A stretch of 64,000 nucleotides of DNA from Trachythela sp. YZ-2020. Taxonomy: Eukaryota > Cnidaria > Anthozoa > Malacalcyonacea > Clavulariidae. Below the pieces are notes generated by a model that made no database searches, was not told the DNA's origin, and saw only the letters and a program-made list of their open reading frames with translations. The number at the start of each line of letters is the position of its first letter. Position 1 is the stretch's first letter. Shown here in pieces: positions 33,468 through 44,193 of the stretch. The stretch lies in NCBI GenBank assembly GCA_016169945.1, contig JADLSH010000367.1, positions 310,001-374,000 on the forward strand, written 5' to 3'. The position numbers and the translations under genes are program-made.

Positions 33468-35073
33468 CTATTCCTCAACACCATCAAGCTGAAAATACTC
33501 CTTCAAACTTGGTGGGTTTAAATTAAAATAGACACTGGTATTCGAGCCATATAAACATGAAATTGCATTCCGTAAAAGAACACAGGTGATGTACATTGTT
33601 CCCACTTGTTGCAATCCAATTTTTTGGTTTTTCTTGAAATCGACAAATGCAAAGTATCCTGCAATCTCACCAAAGATCCACTCAACTGAGACTCGGACTT
33701 TACTCATGGCTTGGTTGAATGCCTTTTCATTGTCTGTCAAATCAATATGTTTGTATGGTGATTGTAAATGCATCCGCTGTGGATATGCAGAATCGCCATA
33801 AATGCAAAGTGGCTCTCCATCTTCACTGTTGCAATATATTTGTAGGTTGTTCAAAAGATCAGATCGTCGCAGTATGCCAGCATCATGAGACTTGCCCTCT
33901 GTAATAACAGCAATAATAACAACACTTTAAGGCACTGACATCAAATTATCTGCTTAATGGGGCACACCACAAAAGCTCATTTGCATATTGTTCTCACCGC
34001 ACAGACCTACATTAACTAAGTATGCTCCAGAAGTTTCAGAGTCTAGTTACGCTTTTGAAGACAAGGAGAGTTTTTCGCCTGATGTTGCCCATATCGAATA
34101 TTTCTATATTTGACCAACATGCAAATGAGCTTTTGTGGTTTACCACCTTAACTCAAAAGCTACAATACGCCCAAACTACATCCTCATTTTACCCTGCTAA
34201 GGCGAGTATTTGAATAAAAGGCTCTGAAAAAAATAAATAAAGTTAGAGTTTCTGACTTAGAAAATGTCAAAACAATGCAAAATTTGGGCAGTGAATGTTT
34301 ACATGTGAGGACATACCACATGCGCAGAAGCAGCAGAACAGACTTGACCACATCGATTTCCAGTGATACTTTTATTAATATAAAAAAGAAATTCTAACAA
34401 CTTACTTACCTACTGGCCCATAGAGGTTGGCTATGAGTCCATTTGCTGCCACCACAGATTGGTACTTCAAAGCATGAACCCTCTTATGTCCATTGTAGAC
34501 TGTCTTCTGATTTTGCTCTGGTCTGCAGATGGGCCTTACTGTACCATCAACAAAGCCCCAGCAATTTCCCAGTGCATGACTTTTCTCATAAACAGCGTTG
34601 GCATATTCTTGCAATTTGTTTGCTCGCAGCCACTCTTGGTCGAATGATGTTAGGAGGTAGGCGTGAGAGTCGGCAACAAATCTCATTACCTTATTACAAA
34701 TAAGGCAAAGTTCAGGTTTTGACCTGCCGAATCTTGGTATGAGGTCACTATACCGACAAGGATACGCAAAACGCTTCAGCAAGATACACAATCCTTCCAG
34801 TGCACTCGCTTTTGTACCATTTTCACATATTATTTCATCTGGAATTTGAAGAACTCGAACGAGTCGTGGTATGTCCGTCTTCGAAACTCGAAATTCCGAT
34901 AAACATTCGTCTTCCAACATTGATTCAAGCGAAAATCGATCATACTTCCAATAAGGAAATACAGGCGCTGTTTCTTCGCATTCTTTTACAAGCATATAAA
35001 ATAAATCTTCATCTATTAGGTCTTCCAAATACAAAAATACTGAGGCATCCAGTGCATTTATAATATCCGCCAT
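33468..35073 (-). CDS. PIF/Harbinger transposase, two exons
   Basis: Exon 1 is 35073-34410 and ends GTAG|GTAAGTAAG. Exon 2 begins at 33898 after TTATTACAG and runs to 33468. The junction is in frame and creates the GPVEG-type motif followed by SHDAGIL, which is conserved in the DDE_Tnp_4 family. Catalytic context: NCWGFVDGTVRPICRP (first D), LCIYGDSAYPQ (second D) and VRVSVEWIFGEIAGYF (E). The total is about 364 residues, the usual size, with no stop or frameshift. This copy is much better preserved than the transposase at 15574-16884 and may still be functional. The intron holds a 21-bp perfect inverted repeat. Confidence 0.9.
33966..34139. repeat. Inverted-repeat element in the transposase intron
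   Basis: ACCACAAAAGCTCATTTGCA at 33966 has its exact reverse complement ending at 34139 (21 bp). It is probably a small MITE that landed in the intron without disturbing the coding frame. Confidence 0.65.
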
Positions 35074-35254
35074 TTTGTTTGTACTTCACGCACTCGTCTC
35101 TGCACTCGTCTCATAAAAAACATCTAAACAAAGCTTGTGCTGTCAGTACGAGTTCAAGTTGGCTCCAGTCCACTTCTGCAAACTCGTACTCGTCGTCGTA
35201 CTCGTCGTCAAATCTAAACCTCACTAATAACAATTCCCCATCTAAGCGAAGGAG

Positions 35255-35790
35255 TGAGAACATTCGGACAGTTCAACACTATAAAAGTCAAGCCAGTTCG
35301 TCATCAGACGAAGATTCATATGCATTTGGTAATTTTTCGGAATATTCGGGTGATAATCAAGCCCCAACCAATAGTCAAGAACCAAAATCTCGTGTGAAAA
35401 AATGCCAAGTTGTGATTGGAAAGGCCCAAGTTAATATGATTGTTAACACAGGGGCAACAATAAACATCCTAGACAAAAACTCATTTAATGCAATCCAGAA
35501 GAAGGACCCTACTTTAACTTTAAAACCATCCAAGCAACAAATACATGCCTATATGCAGCCCCAGCCTTTACCTGTCCTGGGGAAATTTCAGACACTTGTT
35601 GAATCAAAACATAGCATGACAGTCGCAACATTTCATGTAGTAAATGGCTACAGTGGGTCACTGCTTAGTTATTCAACTGCCACAGAACTCGGCATTATCC
35701 AGCTGAATGTGAACACTATCAACCAGTCTCCAAAAGCTCATGCTGATCCTACAGAGGACCAGGCACGGTTTGGAGATGAGAATCCAGAGC
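35255..35790 (+). pseudogene. Retropepsin-like protease block with D-to-N active site
   Basis: The stretch resumes the gypsy frame after the Harbinger insertion. MIVNTGATINILD occupies the place of the catalytic D-T-G-A motif, but the Asp is Asn (AAC), which should abolish protease activity. LLSYSTATELGI follows, as in related elements. The frame then runs into a hAT MITE at 35799. Confidence 0.75.
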
Positions 35791-35798
35791 CCGCTAAG

Positions 35799-36235
35799 AG
35801 GGCCCTGTACTGGCTTCCGAAATCCCGCCATCCCGACCGATTTCCTCTTCAATTCCCGAATCCCGCCATGTCTCATTTCAATTTCCCGTTCCCGCCGTTT
35901 TCTGATACTTTTCAAAGTATTTACGATCTGGAACACTTAGAGGTAGGCAGCAAATGGCGAAAGAACGCGGTTCAATGACTACTGCATGAAAAAAATGGTC
36001 ACAGATGACAGCAGAACATAAAAAGTAATTAATAAACTGCTGGAATTGGTATTATATATCCCGTATACCGACAAATTATCGGCTAAATTCCCGCATCTCG
36101 CCATGTTATTCTTAACAATCCCGCTCTCGCCGATGATTTCAAATCCCGCTTCCCGACGAATATTTTCATAAAATCCCGAATACCGCCTAATATTTTGGCC
36201 GATCACGCCATCCCGCAAAACCAGTACAGGGCCCT
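35799..36235. mobile_element. 437-bp hAT-type MITE
   Basis: The ends are AGGGCCCTGTACTGG, inverted and perfect over 15 bp. An exact 8-bp duplication, CCGCTAAG, flanks it (35791-35798 and 36236-36243). The interior is full of TCCCG motifs in both orientations, like the subterminal transposase-binding repeats of hAT elements. Confidence 0.92.
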
Positions 36236-36243
36236 CCGCTAAG

Positions 36244-37616
36244 CCTCTGCTTAAACGCCATCCTTTTGTCACAAAGTTATCGAAAGAACACCAAGGTGTG
36301 TTTGATGGCATTGGTAAGTTAAAAGATTATCAAGTGCATTTGCATCTAAAACCAGATGCGAAACCAGTCGTACAAAAGCCTCGGAAAGTACCATTTCATC
36401 TCCGGAAACAGACTGAGGAAAAACTTAATGAACTTGAGGAACAAGACATCATAGAATTTGTTCCAGCTGGAACACCAACACCTTTTGTGTCCAACTTGGT
36501 TGTGGCACCAAAACCTCACAACCCGGCAGAAGTGAGAGTTTATGTTGACACGAGACAGGTCAATACAATAATAGAACGGGAACGTCACATAATTCCAAAT
36601 GTGGAAGAACTAGCTTTTCGAAGATATGGCAGGAGCAGTAAAGTTTTCTAAAGTTGATTTAACTGCGGGGTTTCATCAACTGGTCCGGATGACGAGTCCA
36701 GAACTCTTACCACTTTCCACACTCACAAGGGACTAATGCCGTATAAACGATTATGTTTCGGGGTGAACTCTGCACCAGAACAATTTCAGCATGCTATTCA
36801 ACAAACCTTGCAAGGCCTTGAGGGGGTTCGGAACATTGCGGATGACATCATCATCTGGGGGAAAAGTCAACAAGAACATGATGCCCACCTTGAAGCTTTG
36901 ATGAAACGTCTGTCGGAGAAGAATCTTACACTTAATGAAGGCAAATGTAAGTTCAATGAAGATTCCATCTGGTTTTATGGCTACATTCTTTCCAAGGATG
37001 GGTTATCTGCAGACAAGAAGAAGATTGCAGCCATTGTCAACATGACTGAGCCGCAAGATGTCTCCCAGCTTCGTAGTTTTCTTGGTCTGGCAACATATTG
37101 TGAGCGATTTATCAAAGACCTTGCAACCATTACAGCACCACTGCGTGAGTTGACCAACAAAGGAGTTCCCTGGAAATGGACAAGCCACCACAAACATGCA
37201 TTTAACCAAGTGAAAGAACATATTGCAAAGGACTGCACCACTGCATTTTATGATCCAACAAAGAAAACTCGAGTAACAGTTGATGCAAGCCCAGTCGGAT
37301 TGGGTGCTATTCTGTCACAGTTTGATGAACCCAACAACGAGCGCATAGTGGCCTATGCAAGTCGATCACTAAGTAAAGTCGAAAGACGGTACTCCCAGAC
37401 GGAGAAAGAAGCCCTGGAGTGGTATTTGGGTGCGAGAAGTTCCATATTTACCTTATTGGTATCGAGTTTGAGTTGATACCGATCATAAACCCTTAGAAGT
37501 TATATATCATCCCAAATCCAAACCTTCTGCCCGAATTGAGCGATGGGCTCTACGCTTACAGCAATACCAGTTCAAATTACGTCACCGACCTGGGAAAACA
37601 AACTCTGCTGATGTTT
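36244..37616 (+). pseudogene. Reverse transcriptase and RNase H of the gypsy element
   Basis: The block starts right after the MITE duplication. It carries RKVPFHLRKQTEEKLNELEE, then VDTRQVN. A frame change near 36640-36730 splits the palm; the second frame has PYKRLCFGVNSAPEQFQ, the catalytic NIADDIIIWG box and LRSFLGLATYCERFI. RNase H follows with TVDASPVGLGAILSQ and YASRSLSKVERRYSQTEKEAL. A further frame change near 37440 leads to the DHKPLE region. Confidence 0.85.
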
Positions 37617-39187
37617 TGTCCCGAGACTCGTTGGTTACTACATTAAAGAGCACAATAGCAGAGGAATACGTTAATTTTTTAACCAACCATCTGATACCTA
37701 AATCGATGAACAGACAAGAAATTGAAGCAGCTTCGCAGAAAGACTCAGAAAACCAAGCGCTCGTGACTGCCATTACTACTAACAGTTGGCCAAAAATAAA
37801 ATCAAACAAAGGGAACAATCGAAATTGCGTTGAAGATGATTTAGTTGCGTATTATAACATTCGTGATGAGTTCACTATAACCGAAAATGGTATTGTACTA
37901 CGTGGTAATCGTATCGTCATTCCGAAGAAACTAAGACATCGGACATTAGAGATTGCCCATGAGAGACATCAAGGGATCGTGAAAACTAAGACATTACTTC
38001 GCACCAAAGTTTGGTGGCCCGGTATTGATCGACAAGTAGAAACACTCGTAAATTCTTGTCTACATTGCCAAGCTGCAAATAAATCCACTTCAGTCGAGCC
38101 ATTAAAAATGACCACCATGCCAAAGAAACCATGGCAAATAGTTCACGGAGATTTCTGCGGACCATTTCCAACCGGCGAATACCTCTTGGTTGTAATTGAC
38201 GAACATTCCCGATTCCCAGAGGTGGAAATTTTACGATCAACATCTACTAAAGCTACAATTGACAAACTGGAGAAAATTTTCTCAGTTCACGGTTATCCAC
38301 TCGAATTTGTTAGCGATAACGGTCCACCGTATAATGGAGGGGAATTTCATACATTTTTGGAACAAAATGGTATTAAACATCGAAAAATTACACCACTATG
38401 GCCCCAAGCAAACGCTCACGTAGAACGTTTCATGAAAACCTTAGGAAAAGCAGTACGAATTGCTCATTCACAGGGAATAAACTGGAAAAAGGAACTGTAT
38501 CGTTTTCTTCTCGACTACCGCACAACACCTCACACAACAACAGGCGTTGCACCCACTGATTTATTGTTTAATCGAACTGTCCGCAATAGACTTCCTGTCG
38601 TCGATTCACTGCTGCCCGATGAACACGTAACACCCAACCCAGATAAACTACCTGATGCTCCTGCTGTTCGTGAATCCAAACAAAGAATCAATCGTGATAC
38701 AGTTTTGCAACGAGACCAAGTTATGAAAGAGAACATGAAGTGTTACGCTGACAAACGGAATCGAGCCAAGGAATCGAATCTTCGCATTGGTGACCTGGTA
38801 TTACTTAAACAAAAACAAAAGAACAAGTTTTATCTGCCTTGGGATCCCTCTCCTTACCGTATATCCAGTTTAAAAGGCTCGATAATTACAGCCCAACGTC
38901 GAGGGGTTACAGTTACGAGGAATTCGTCTCATTTCAAACGAGTTATTCCCTACTTGCAGCAAGTGGATCTGTGGATGATCCATATCTGGCCAGCAGCGAA
39001 GACGAAGGGGAAGAGACTGAAGTTAACGACCAGAACTTGCACGAGAACAACGACTCGTCCAGTAATGAAGATGATAATGAACCACAACAAGAGAACCAGC
39101 AAAGAAGATATCCACGAAGAGAAAACAGAGACATTCGGCCACAGTATTTGGCCGAAGAAAGACATTGAAACTTTATATTTACATTGA
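37617..39187 (+). pseudogene. Integrase of the gypsy element
   Basis: The zinc-binding part has HERHQG and CLHCQ. The catalytic core shows VHGDFCGPFPTG (first D), FVSDNGPPYNG (second D) and PQANAHVERF (E). DLVLLKQKQKNKF begins the C-terminal domain. After about 38950 this frame loses family character; the natural acidic tail, ending YPRRENRDIRPQYL, continues in another frame (to 39168), so a frameshift lies there. Confidence 0.88.
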
Positions 39188-39315
39188 AAAATACGTTGGA
39201 CTTATTTAGGGATTGAACAACATATAATACGAGATAAGTCAAGGATTTGGGTTTATTGTTGAGAAGTCTTATTTTGAGAGACTTTCCTTTTGTTAGTTTT
39301 AATGTTCGGGTTTGT

Positions 39316-39330
39316 AAAGAAAAGGAGAGA
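39316..39330 (+). other. Polypurine tract
   Basis: AAAGAAAAGGAGAGA directly precedes the 3' LTR, where plus-strand synthesis of an LTR retroelement starts. Confidence 0.8.
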
Positions 39331-39474
39331 TGTAATGTAGCGAGAGTTGGATGAGGGGACTAGGGAGGGAGAGACAAGGATAACGTGGCGATATAAGGAG
39401 TGTATTGTACAAGTTTATATTCGGGATATTAAAGTGTGTAAACAGAGGATTTTGGGGACTCTTAAATTATTATA
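39331..39474 (+). repeat. 3' LTR
   Basis: Same 144-bp length as the 5' LTR, with four C/T or A/G differences in the first 55 bases. CTCAT follows. Confidence 0.92.
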
Positions 39475-39779
39475 CTCATGTCCAGGCCCCGAGGCCCATC
39501 AGCCTATGAGCGCTCTGGAACATCCCGCATATGCTCTGTCATGTATGTAGAATGTCATGAAATTAATGAGCTAAACCTTGATTCTTAATGACAGCCCCGA
39601 CCGGAAAATTTTAGGGAATTCATCAAGTCGATGAAGCTATTATGCCTATTTCAGCCGTTTTCGTGCTCGACAAATAATATTTGTGGAATTACATTCAACA
39701 AAGGTTGGGTTACAGAATAGTGAGAATAACTGCTAATACATTCTCTTGAACTAAATTATTCTTCATTTTTTGTCAATAT

Positions 39780-39889
39780 CTTTTAAAAAAGTGATTTTCA
39801 CTGGGGGGGCCAAAATAGTTAAATGGGGGGGCCAACATGGGGGCTGGGGGAGCCTTGGCCCCCCCAGTCTATATGTTAAGAAATGCCCT
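39780..39889 (-). repeat. G-rich MITE-like fragment beside repeat copy B
   Basis: Read on the minus strand it starts CAGGGCATTTCTTAAC and runs into C-stretches with CCCCCATGTTGGCCCCCC, related to the MITE at 54177-54548. A similar GGGGCATTTTTTTAAGG start lies at 28318 beside copy A, so this piece belonged to the shared repeat unit before the other insertions. Confidence 0.55.
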
Positions 39890-40695
39890 GAGTATATATA
39901 AATTTGTCTTTGTATTTTAAAACTAATATAAATACTTGTCTGAAATAGATATATATCTCGTTTGTTTATACAACTTCATACATATCAAAGCATGTAAAGT
40001 GGAGACTACTTACCACATTTTCCATTGTATGAAGTTTACGGTGTAATCGGACAACTTGGAATTCATGATAATTATGAAAACAAAACGACAGTCGACACAC
40101 TGGAGCAAAGATTTCGTGTATGGCGAATACCCCCCCCCCGGTCACCTCGCGATTGACTCCCCAAGGCCCAAACCTTCGCTCTCTTACCGGAAATTGCCTG
40201 TTGTTGTTTTGAAAGCCGGCCAATGACAATGCAGCGTGTAATTCGAATTTAAAGGCCGTGAATTGAAGCAAGTTTCAGTTGGCATTTTATGCGGGAAGAT
40301 ATTGTTAAATTCTGTTAAAGAAAAAGCATGTTATGTAAAAATTATCGCTCTTCCGATGTAACGCAATTTGGCGACGATGCGACAGCCAAAATTCGCGTTA
40401 TTCGATTGATTCTGTCAGCGTTTGTCCCAATTAGTCCAATTAACCGTCAAAGTCTCCAGCCTTGTATTGTTTCCTGTTGCTAACCCCCATGTGAACCCCA
40501 ACCTTGGCCGGTTCTCGTTAAAATCTTTCAGGAAACACATGTAAGTTCTCAAAAAGGATTTTCTAATGATTTTGAATATACTATTATATAAAGATATTTT
40601 GAATATACTATTATATAAAGATATAACTTAATAAATTAATAACACAGGGTAAGATTGAGCCGCCTGTGGTTTACCAGGCTACCAGTTTACTGGCT
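39890..40695. repeat. Repeat unit, copy B, with empty Polinton target site
   Basis: It is the reverse-oriented relative of copy A (23838-24176 plus 26626-26988). At the position of the Polinton-like insertion it has one GCCGTG (40255-40260, the complement of CACGGC) and no insert. Confidence 0.88.
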
Positions 40696-43035
40696 GTAGC
40701 AATGGCGGATCTAACGCATGCGCACAAAAAAAATAGGACGTGTTGCACACGCGAGTGTCCCTTCTGTTCATTTCCTATTCTGTGATGGCAACCAATCTTG
40801 TTGTTAACAAGACTGATTGCATTGCTGATTGGTTTAGCTATTTCTGGACTACTAATCAGCGTGAAGTATCAGCGGAAAACCGCGCGCGCTGCAACTTTTG
40901 TGGCCGCTCGGAAAATCCCGCTCAGAATAAACATTTTCGCTTCGATTGGCACTAAAAAACCCTCAATTTTTGCCACTCAAACTCGAAATCAAGCTTGGCA
41001 AAAACTCAAACCGGGTTTATTAAAGCATTATCTGTTCATTTCTGCTTGTTGCCAGCTTCTAACACGGAGTTGCCATCAAACCTTTTTAGAAGCACTTTTT
41101 GATATCTTGGCCGGCCGACTAGAAATGATCGAATACACTATTACACTGCAAGTATACAATGACAGAAAATATTAATAATTAAATCTTATCAAATTAATCG
41201 AAAGAAACGAACGCTTGAGATAGCGCGTTGCTGATACTGATTAGCAAATACGGATGTTTGGGAGATGAGGCGGAATTTTGGAGTTGGGATTCTTGCACTT
41301 TTTGTTTTGGGAATATGGCCGAAATTCCTTTTTTACTGCTCAACGGAATGAGGAGTTTTTTCATGATGTGATGTCGAATACGGAATTTTTTAGAAAAACA
41401 AAGCAAAGAATGTTTTTAAAATTTTGCCCAGGGAATGTGATTTTTAAGCTTATTTTAAAACTAGATTGGATTTCACATGTCTATGTCAGTATTTTGCAAC
41501 ATATATTTAATGATTTTAAAAATATAAAATTTGAAATTAATGCAAAGAAAAACTGAAATTAGGGAAAGTGTAATGAGATTGCGCGCGAGGCCTGTGGCGA
41601 GGCCTTTTTACATATTAAAAGGCGCCATTTATGACGTAGAAACGACCGTTTTAATTAGACGACGACATTGAATAGAATACTAACATTTCATTGAAATGAA
41701 TAAACCAAACTTTACAGAATCCGTTGAACAGGCAACTCAAACTACAAACTTCCCTGCCGAAAGGGAAACTAATAGCACAAATTCTCAGGATATTTCAGAA
41801 GTAATCACTGGCAGTTAAATTGTTCAAGTACGAGTATTGGTCAAGTTCAAAGTCTGTCGCCTGTCTTGATTGGTCATAATTACAAGCTGAGTACTTTGAA
41901 CACGAATACGTACGGCGGATCTATGCCGGCTGAAAACGGCGGTGAAAATGAAATCATCAAGGAACCATGGTCTGCTGAAGAACTTACAGTAAACCTTGTG
42001 AATAAAACTGCAATGAGAATTGCAAATTTAAAAAACAAACTCGATGAACAATTGAAAAATATTAAAATCTTACAAGAAAACGAGGAAAAATATAGAGATT
42101 CTCCGGAAGTCAAACTGTTCGCAATTCTCGTATGCCGGAAAAAGATTTTCGCTTATCAAATAAAAGTGGGAAAACAATAACGGTTAAAAAGATGAAGAAA
42201 TAAGAAAGCTTTCATAAGGATGGTACAAAGGCGAAGCAATCATGTTTGACAAAACCTAATGTTCAGAGACCTATGCTATCGCAAATGAAAAGAAAACGTT
42301 GTCGTCGTGGTGTACCTTTAAAAGAGTTTTTCTACCACCCTCTTGTGGTAGACTGCAGTGCTTCTGGGCCAGAAGAGTTAACGAAGAAAGAGTTTCTAAG
42401 GCAACTACGACTTATACCAACATCCTATTTCAGAGCACAAAGAAGAATTTGTGTGACACCCCCAACATCCCCCCCCCCTAGCGACGGCCCTGCCGCCATT
42501 AGGATTTTAATATATGCAAGATAATTTTCCCGCTTTTTCAAATAATCCAATTATGCGAATTAGTCGTCGATTATTAATATTCGAAGCAGTATAACAAATA
42601 AAATAATTTGTCACAAAACTTCGAAAATGAAAATCGATGCAGAATTATTTCATCTTATTAAAACTAACCAGGACATTAACTATTATAATATATGCAGGTA
42701 AACTTAGTAGCAAAAGTTGGTATACAAACAATTGAATTGATCGAAATGTTATTATATTGTTACAAGTTAGAAGTTTACAAATACCATGTTAAGTAAATTT
42801 ACAAATATTTACTTGCTGATTAAGAAATACTGCAACTATATTACAAAACCAGGTAAAAACTTGACTACTTTATACATGTATGTATACTCCTAAGGCTAGG
42901 TAATGTTTAAGGGTTATGAAAATGACTTGAAAATTGTGTCCCTGTGGCTGTTCAATGTAAACTAGACTATATATATATAAGCTAAATATTAGAAAGTTCA
43001 AAATGTTCCTTCAAAAGACTAAATAGAAAAAACTA
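40696..43035. other. Mostly non-coding, weak open frames only
   Basis: Short frames near 40783-41175 have no domain and no agreement between frames. One candidate region is listed separately (41696-42180). Confidence 0.4.
41696..42180 (+). pseudogene. Unknown frameshifted small gene
   Basis: An ATG at 41696 opens a 40-residue frame (MNKPNFTESVEQATQTTNF). A one-base shift near 41815 continues into a longer frame ending at 42180. That frame has a polar start and a helical, charged middle (VNKTAMRIANLKNKLDEQL) likely to form a coiled coil. I do not recognise it. A Gag-like or ORF1-like protein of a mobile element is one possibility. Confidence 0.3.
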
Positions 43036-43043
43036 GGGTTATA

Positions 43044-43419
43044 TATTCGGCTTGTGCAGTCACGCGAGAATATTACGTCATGCTATATAACCGGCAATTT
43101 TGGGGGGCAAATCGTGGATTTCACGAAGTGCCGTTTTCGTTTATATCTTGCGAAATACTGAGAGTTATAAAATAATCTATACCTCTGTAAAATCCTTGAC
43201 CAACGATGAGTATTTTGGTGTATAGTTTGTTGCTTTACCATGTCTAGAACTCGAGTTATTCAGAAAGTTGGCGTACGTATTGATGTCAAAAATTGTCAGC
43301 CATGTTGAATTTGATTTTAATGAGTTTGAATTTATCCAATGAAAATGGTGGAATTTGCCCCCCCAAAAAACCGGAAGCCACACATTTCGAGTTGTGACGT
43401 CATTCGCACAAGCCGAATA
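43044..43419. mobile_element. MITE with TATTCGGCTTGTGC ends
   Basis: TATTCGGCTTGTGC at 43044 is matched by its reverse complement ending at 43419, and TGACGT-type motifs lie inside both arms. About 376 bp, no coding capacity. It sits just downstream of the BCCT stop codon. Confidence 0.6.
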
Positions 43420-43516
43420 CAACCACTGATCTAGTGAATACAACCTATAAAATTGCAGATAAAGTGTTCTAAATCTAAGCGTTACTAGTTTTTAACTTTA
43501 CTGTTTTCTAAATTTA

Positions 43517-44193
43517 CTAAAAATGAGCTTCTTCAAATTTTCCTCCATTGCTTTTATCATGAGCATCGTTTTCCGGCTGTCCTAGGTTCTCCAGGCCAAT
43601 ATTATTATCGATTTGTTGCCTCTGCTCTTGTGCATCTTGTCCGAAAAAAATATGTTCATGCATCTGTTCAACTGCAAGAGGGTACAGAAAGATCACGGCC
43701 AAAGCATCTTCGAACATGCTTCCCCGGATTCCACTCTTAGCTCGAATAGCGATACGTATTGCCATAAGATAAGCAAAGAATCCAAACAACACCACCCAGC
43801 CGATATACGCCAAACCATTCTCCGCGATTTCACTGATTTCTAGCGCGATCCAACCATACATCATTACAGCCAGAACAAGCATATGAGGCCAGGATTTCTG
43901 GTTGTAAACCCTACCCGCAGCTTGGCCCCCACGTAACCATGGAAATATAGCTGCAATAAGGACATTCAACGATTTCTGAGCTGAGATGCAACCAAGAACC
44001 GCGACAAGAGAACATGAAAATTGTGGAGCATTCGGATTGCTTTCTCCAGCTTCTTCCTTCAGGATTTTCCATACTGAAACGCACATGAAACATATGACGA
44101 TAGTATAGATCAAACCTCCAGCAATAGAAACTGTTTGCAGAGCGTCCAAAGCATCTTTACCACCAGCCTTCAGCAGCGCTGTTGCACAGGCAC
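43517..44193 (-). CDS. BCCT exon 3
   Basis: Begins after acceptor ATCATTTATAG with GACATALLKAGGKDALDALQ, which holds the last helices. The C-terminal tail (about 50 residues) is hydrophilic, rich in Q, N and E. Confidence 0.88.

Larger units (their letters stand above)
30077..35224. mobile_element. PIF/Harbinger-type transposon nested in the gypsy element (5.15 kb)
   Basis: The ends read GTGAGGTTTAGATTTGACGA inward from both sides, continuing into GAGTACGA repeats. The outer 5 bp are CAATA on the left and TAATA on the right, a 5-bp duplication with one mismatch. Inside are a plus-strand coiled-coil/Myb-type gene and a minus-strand spliced transposase. Removing it rejoins the retrotransposon sequence across the site, so it inserted after the gypsy element. 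Confidence 0.88.
28895..39474 (+). mobile_element. Ty3/gypsy LTR retrotransposon with nested insertions
   Basis: Two 144-bp LTRs (28895-29038 and 39331-39474) bound the element, and CTCAT flanks it on both sides (28890-28894 and 39475-39479). The LTRs differ at four positions, all transitions. The internal order is Gag, protease, RT, RNase H, integrase. A 5.15-kb Harbinger element splits the Gag end from the protease, and a 437-bp hAT MITE lies between protease and RT. Several frameshifts make it defective. Excluding the two insertions, the element is about 5 kb. Confidence 0.92.

Noticed and set aside
42246..42524. Basic protein gene with KRKRCRRG start
   Set aside because: No domain, no consistent neighbour frame and a repeat-like C-rich end; too weak to annotate.
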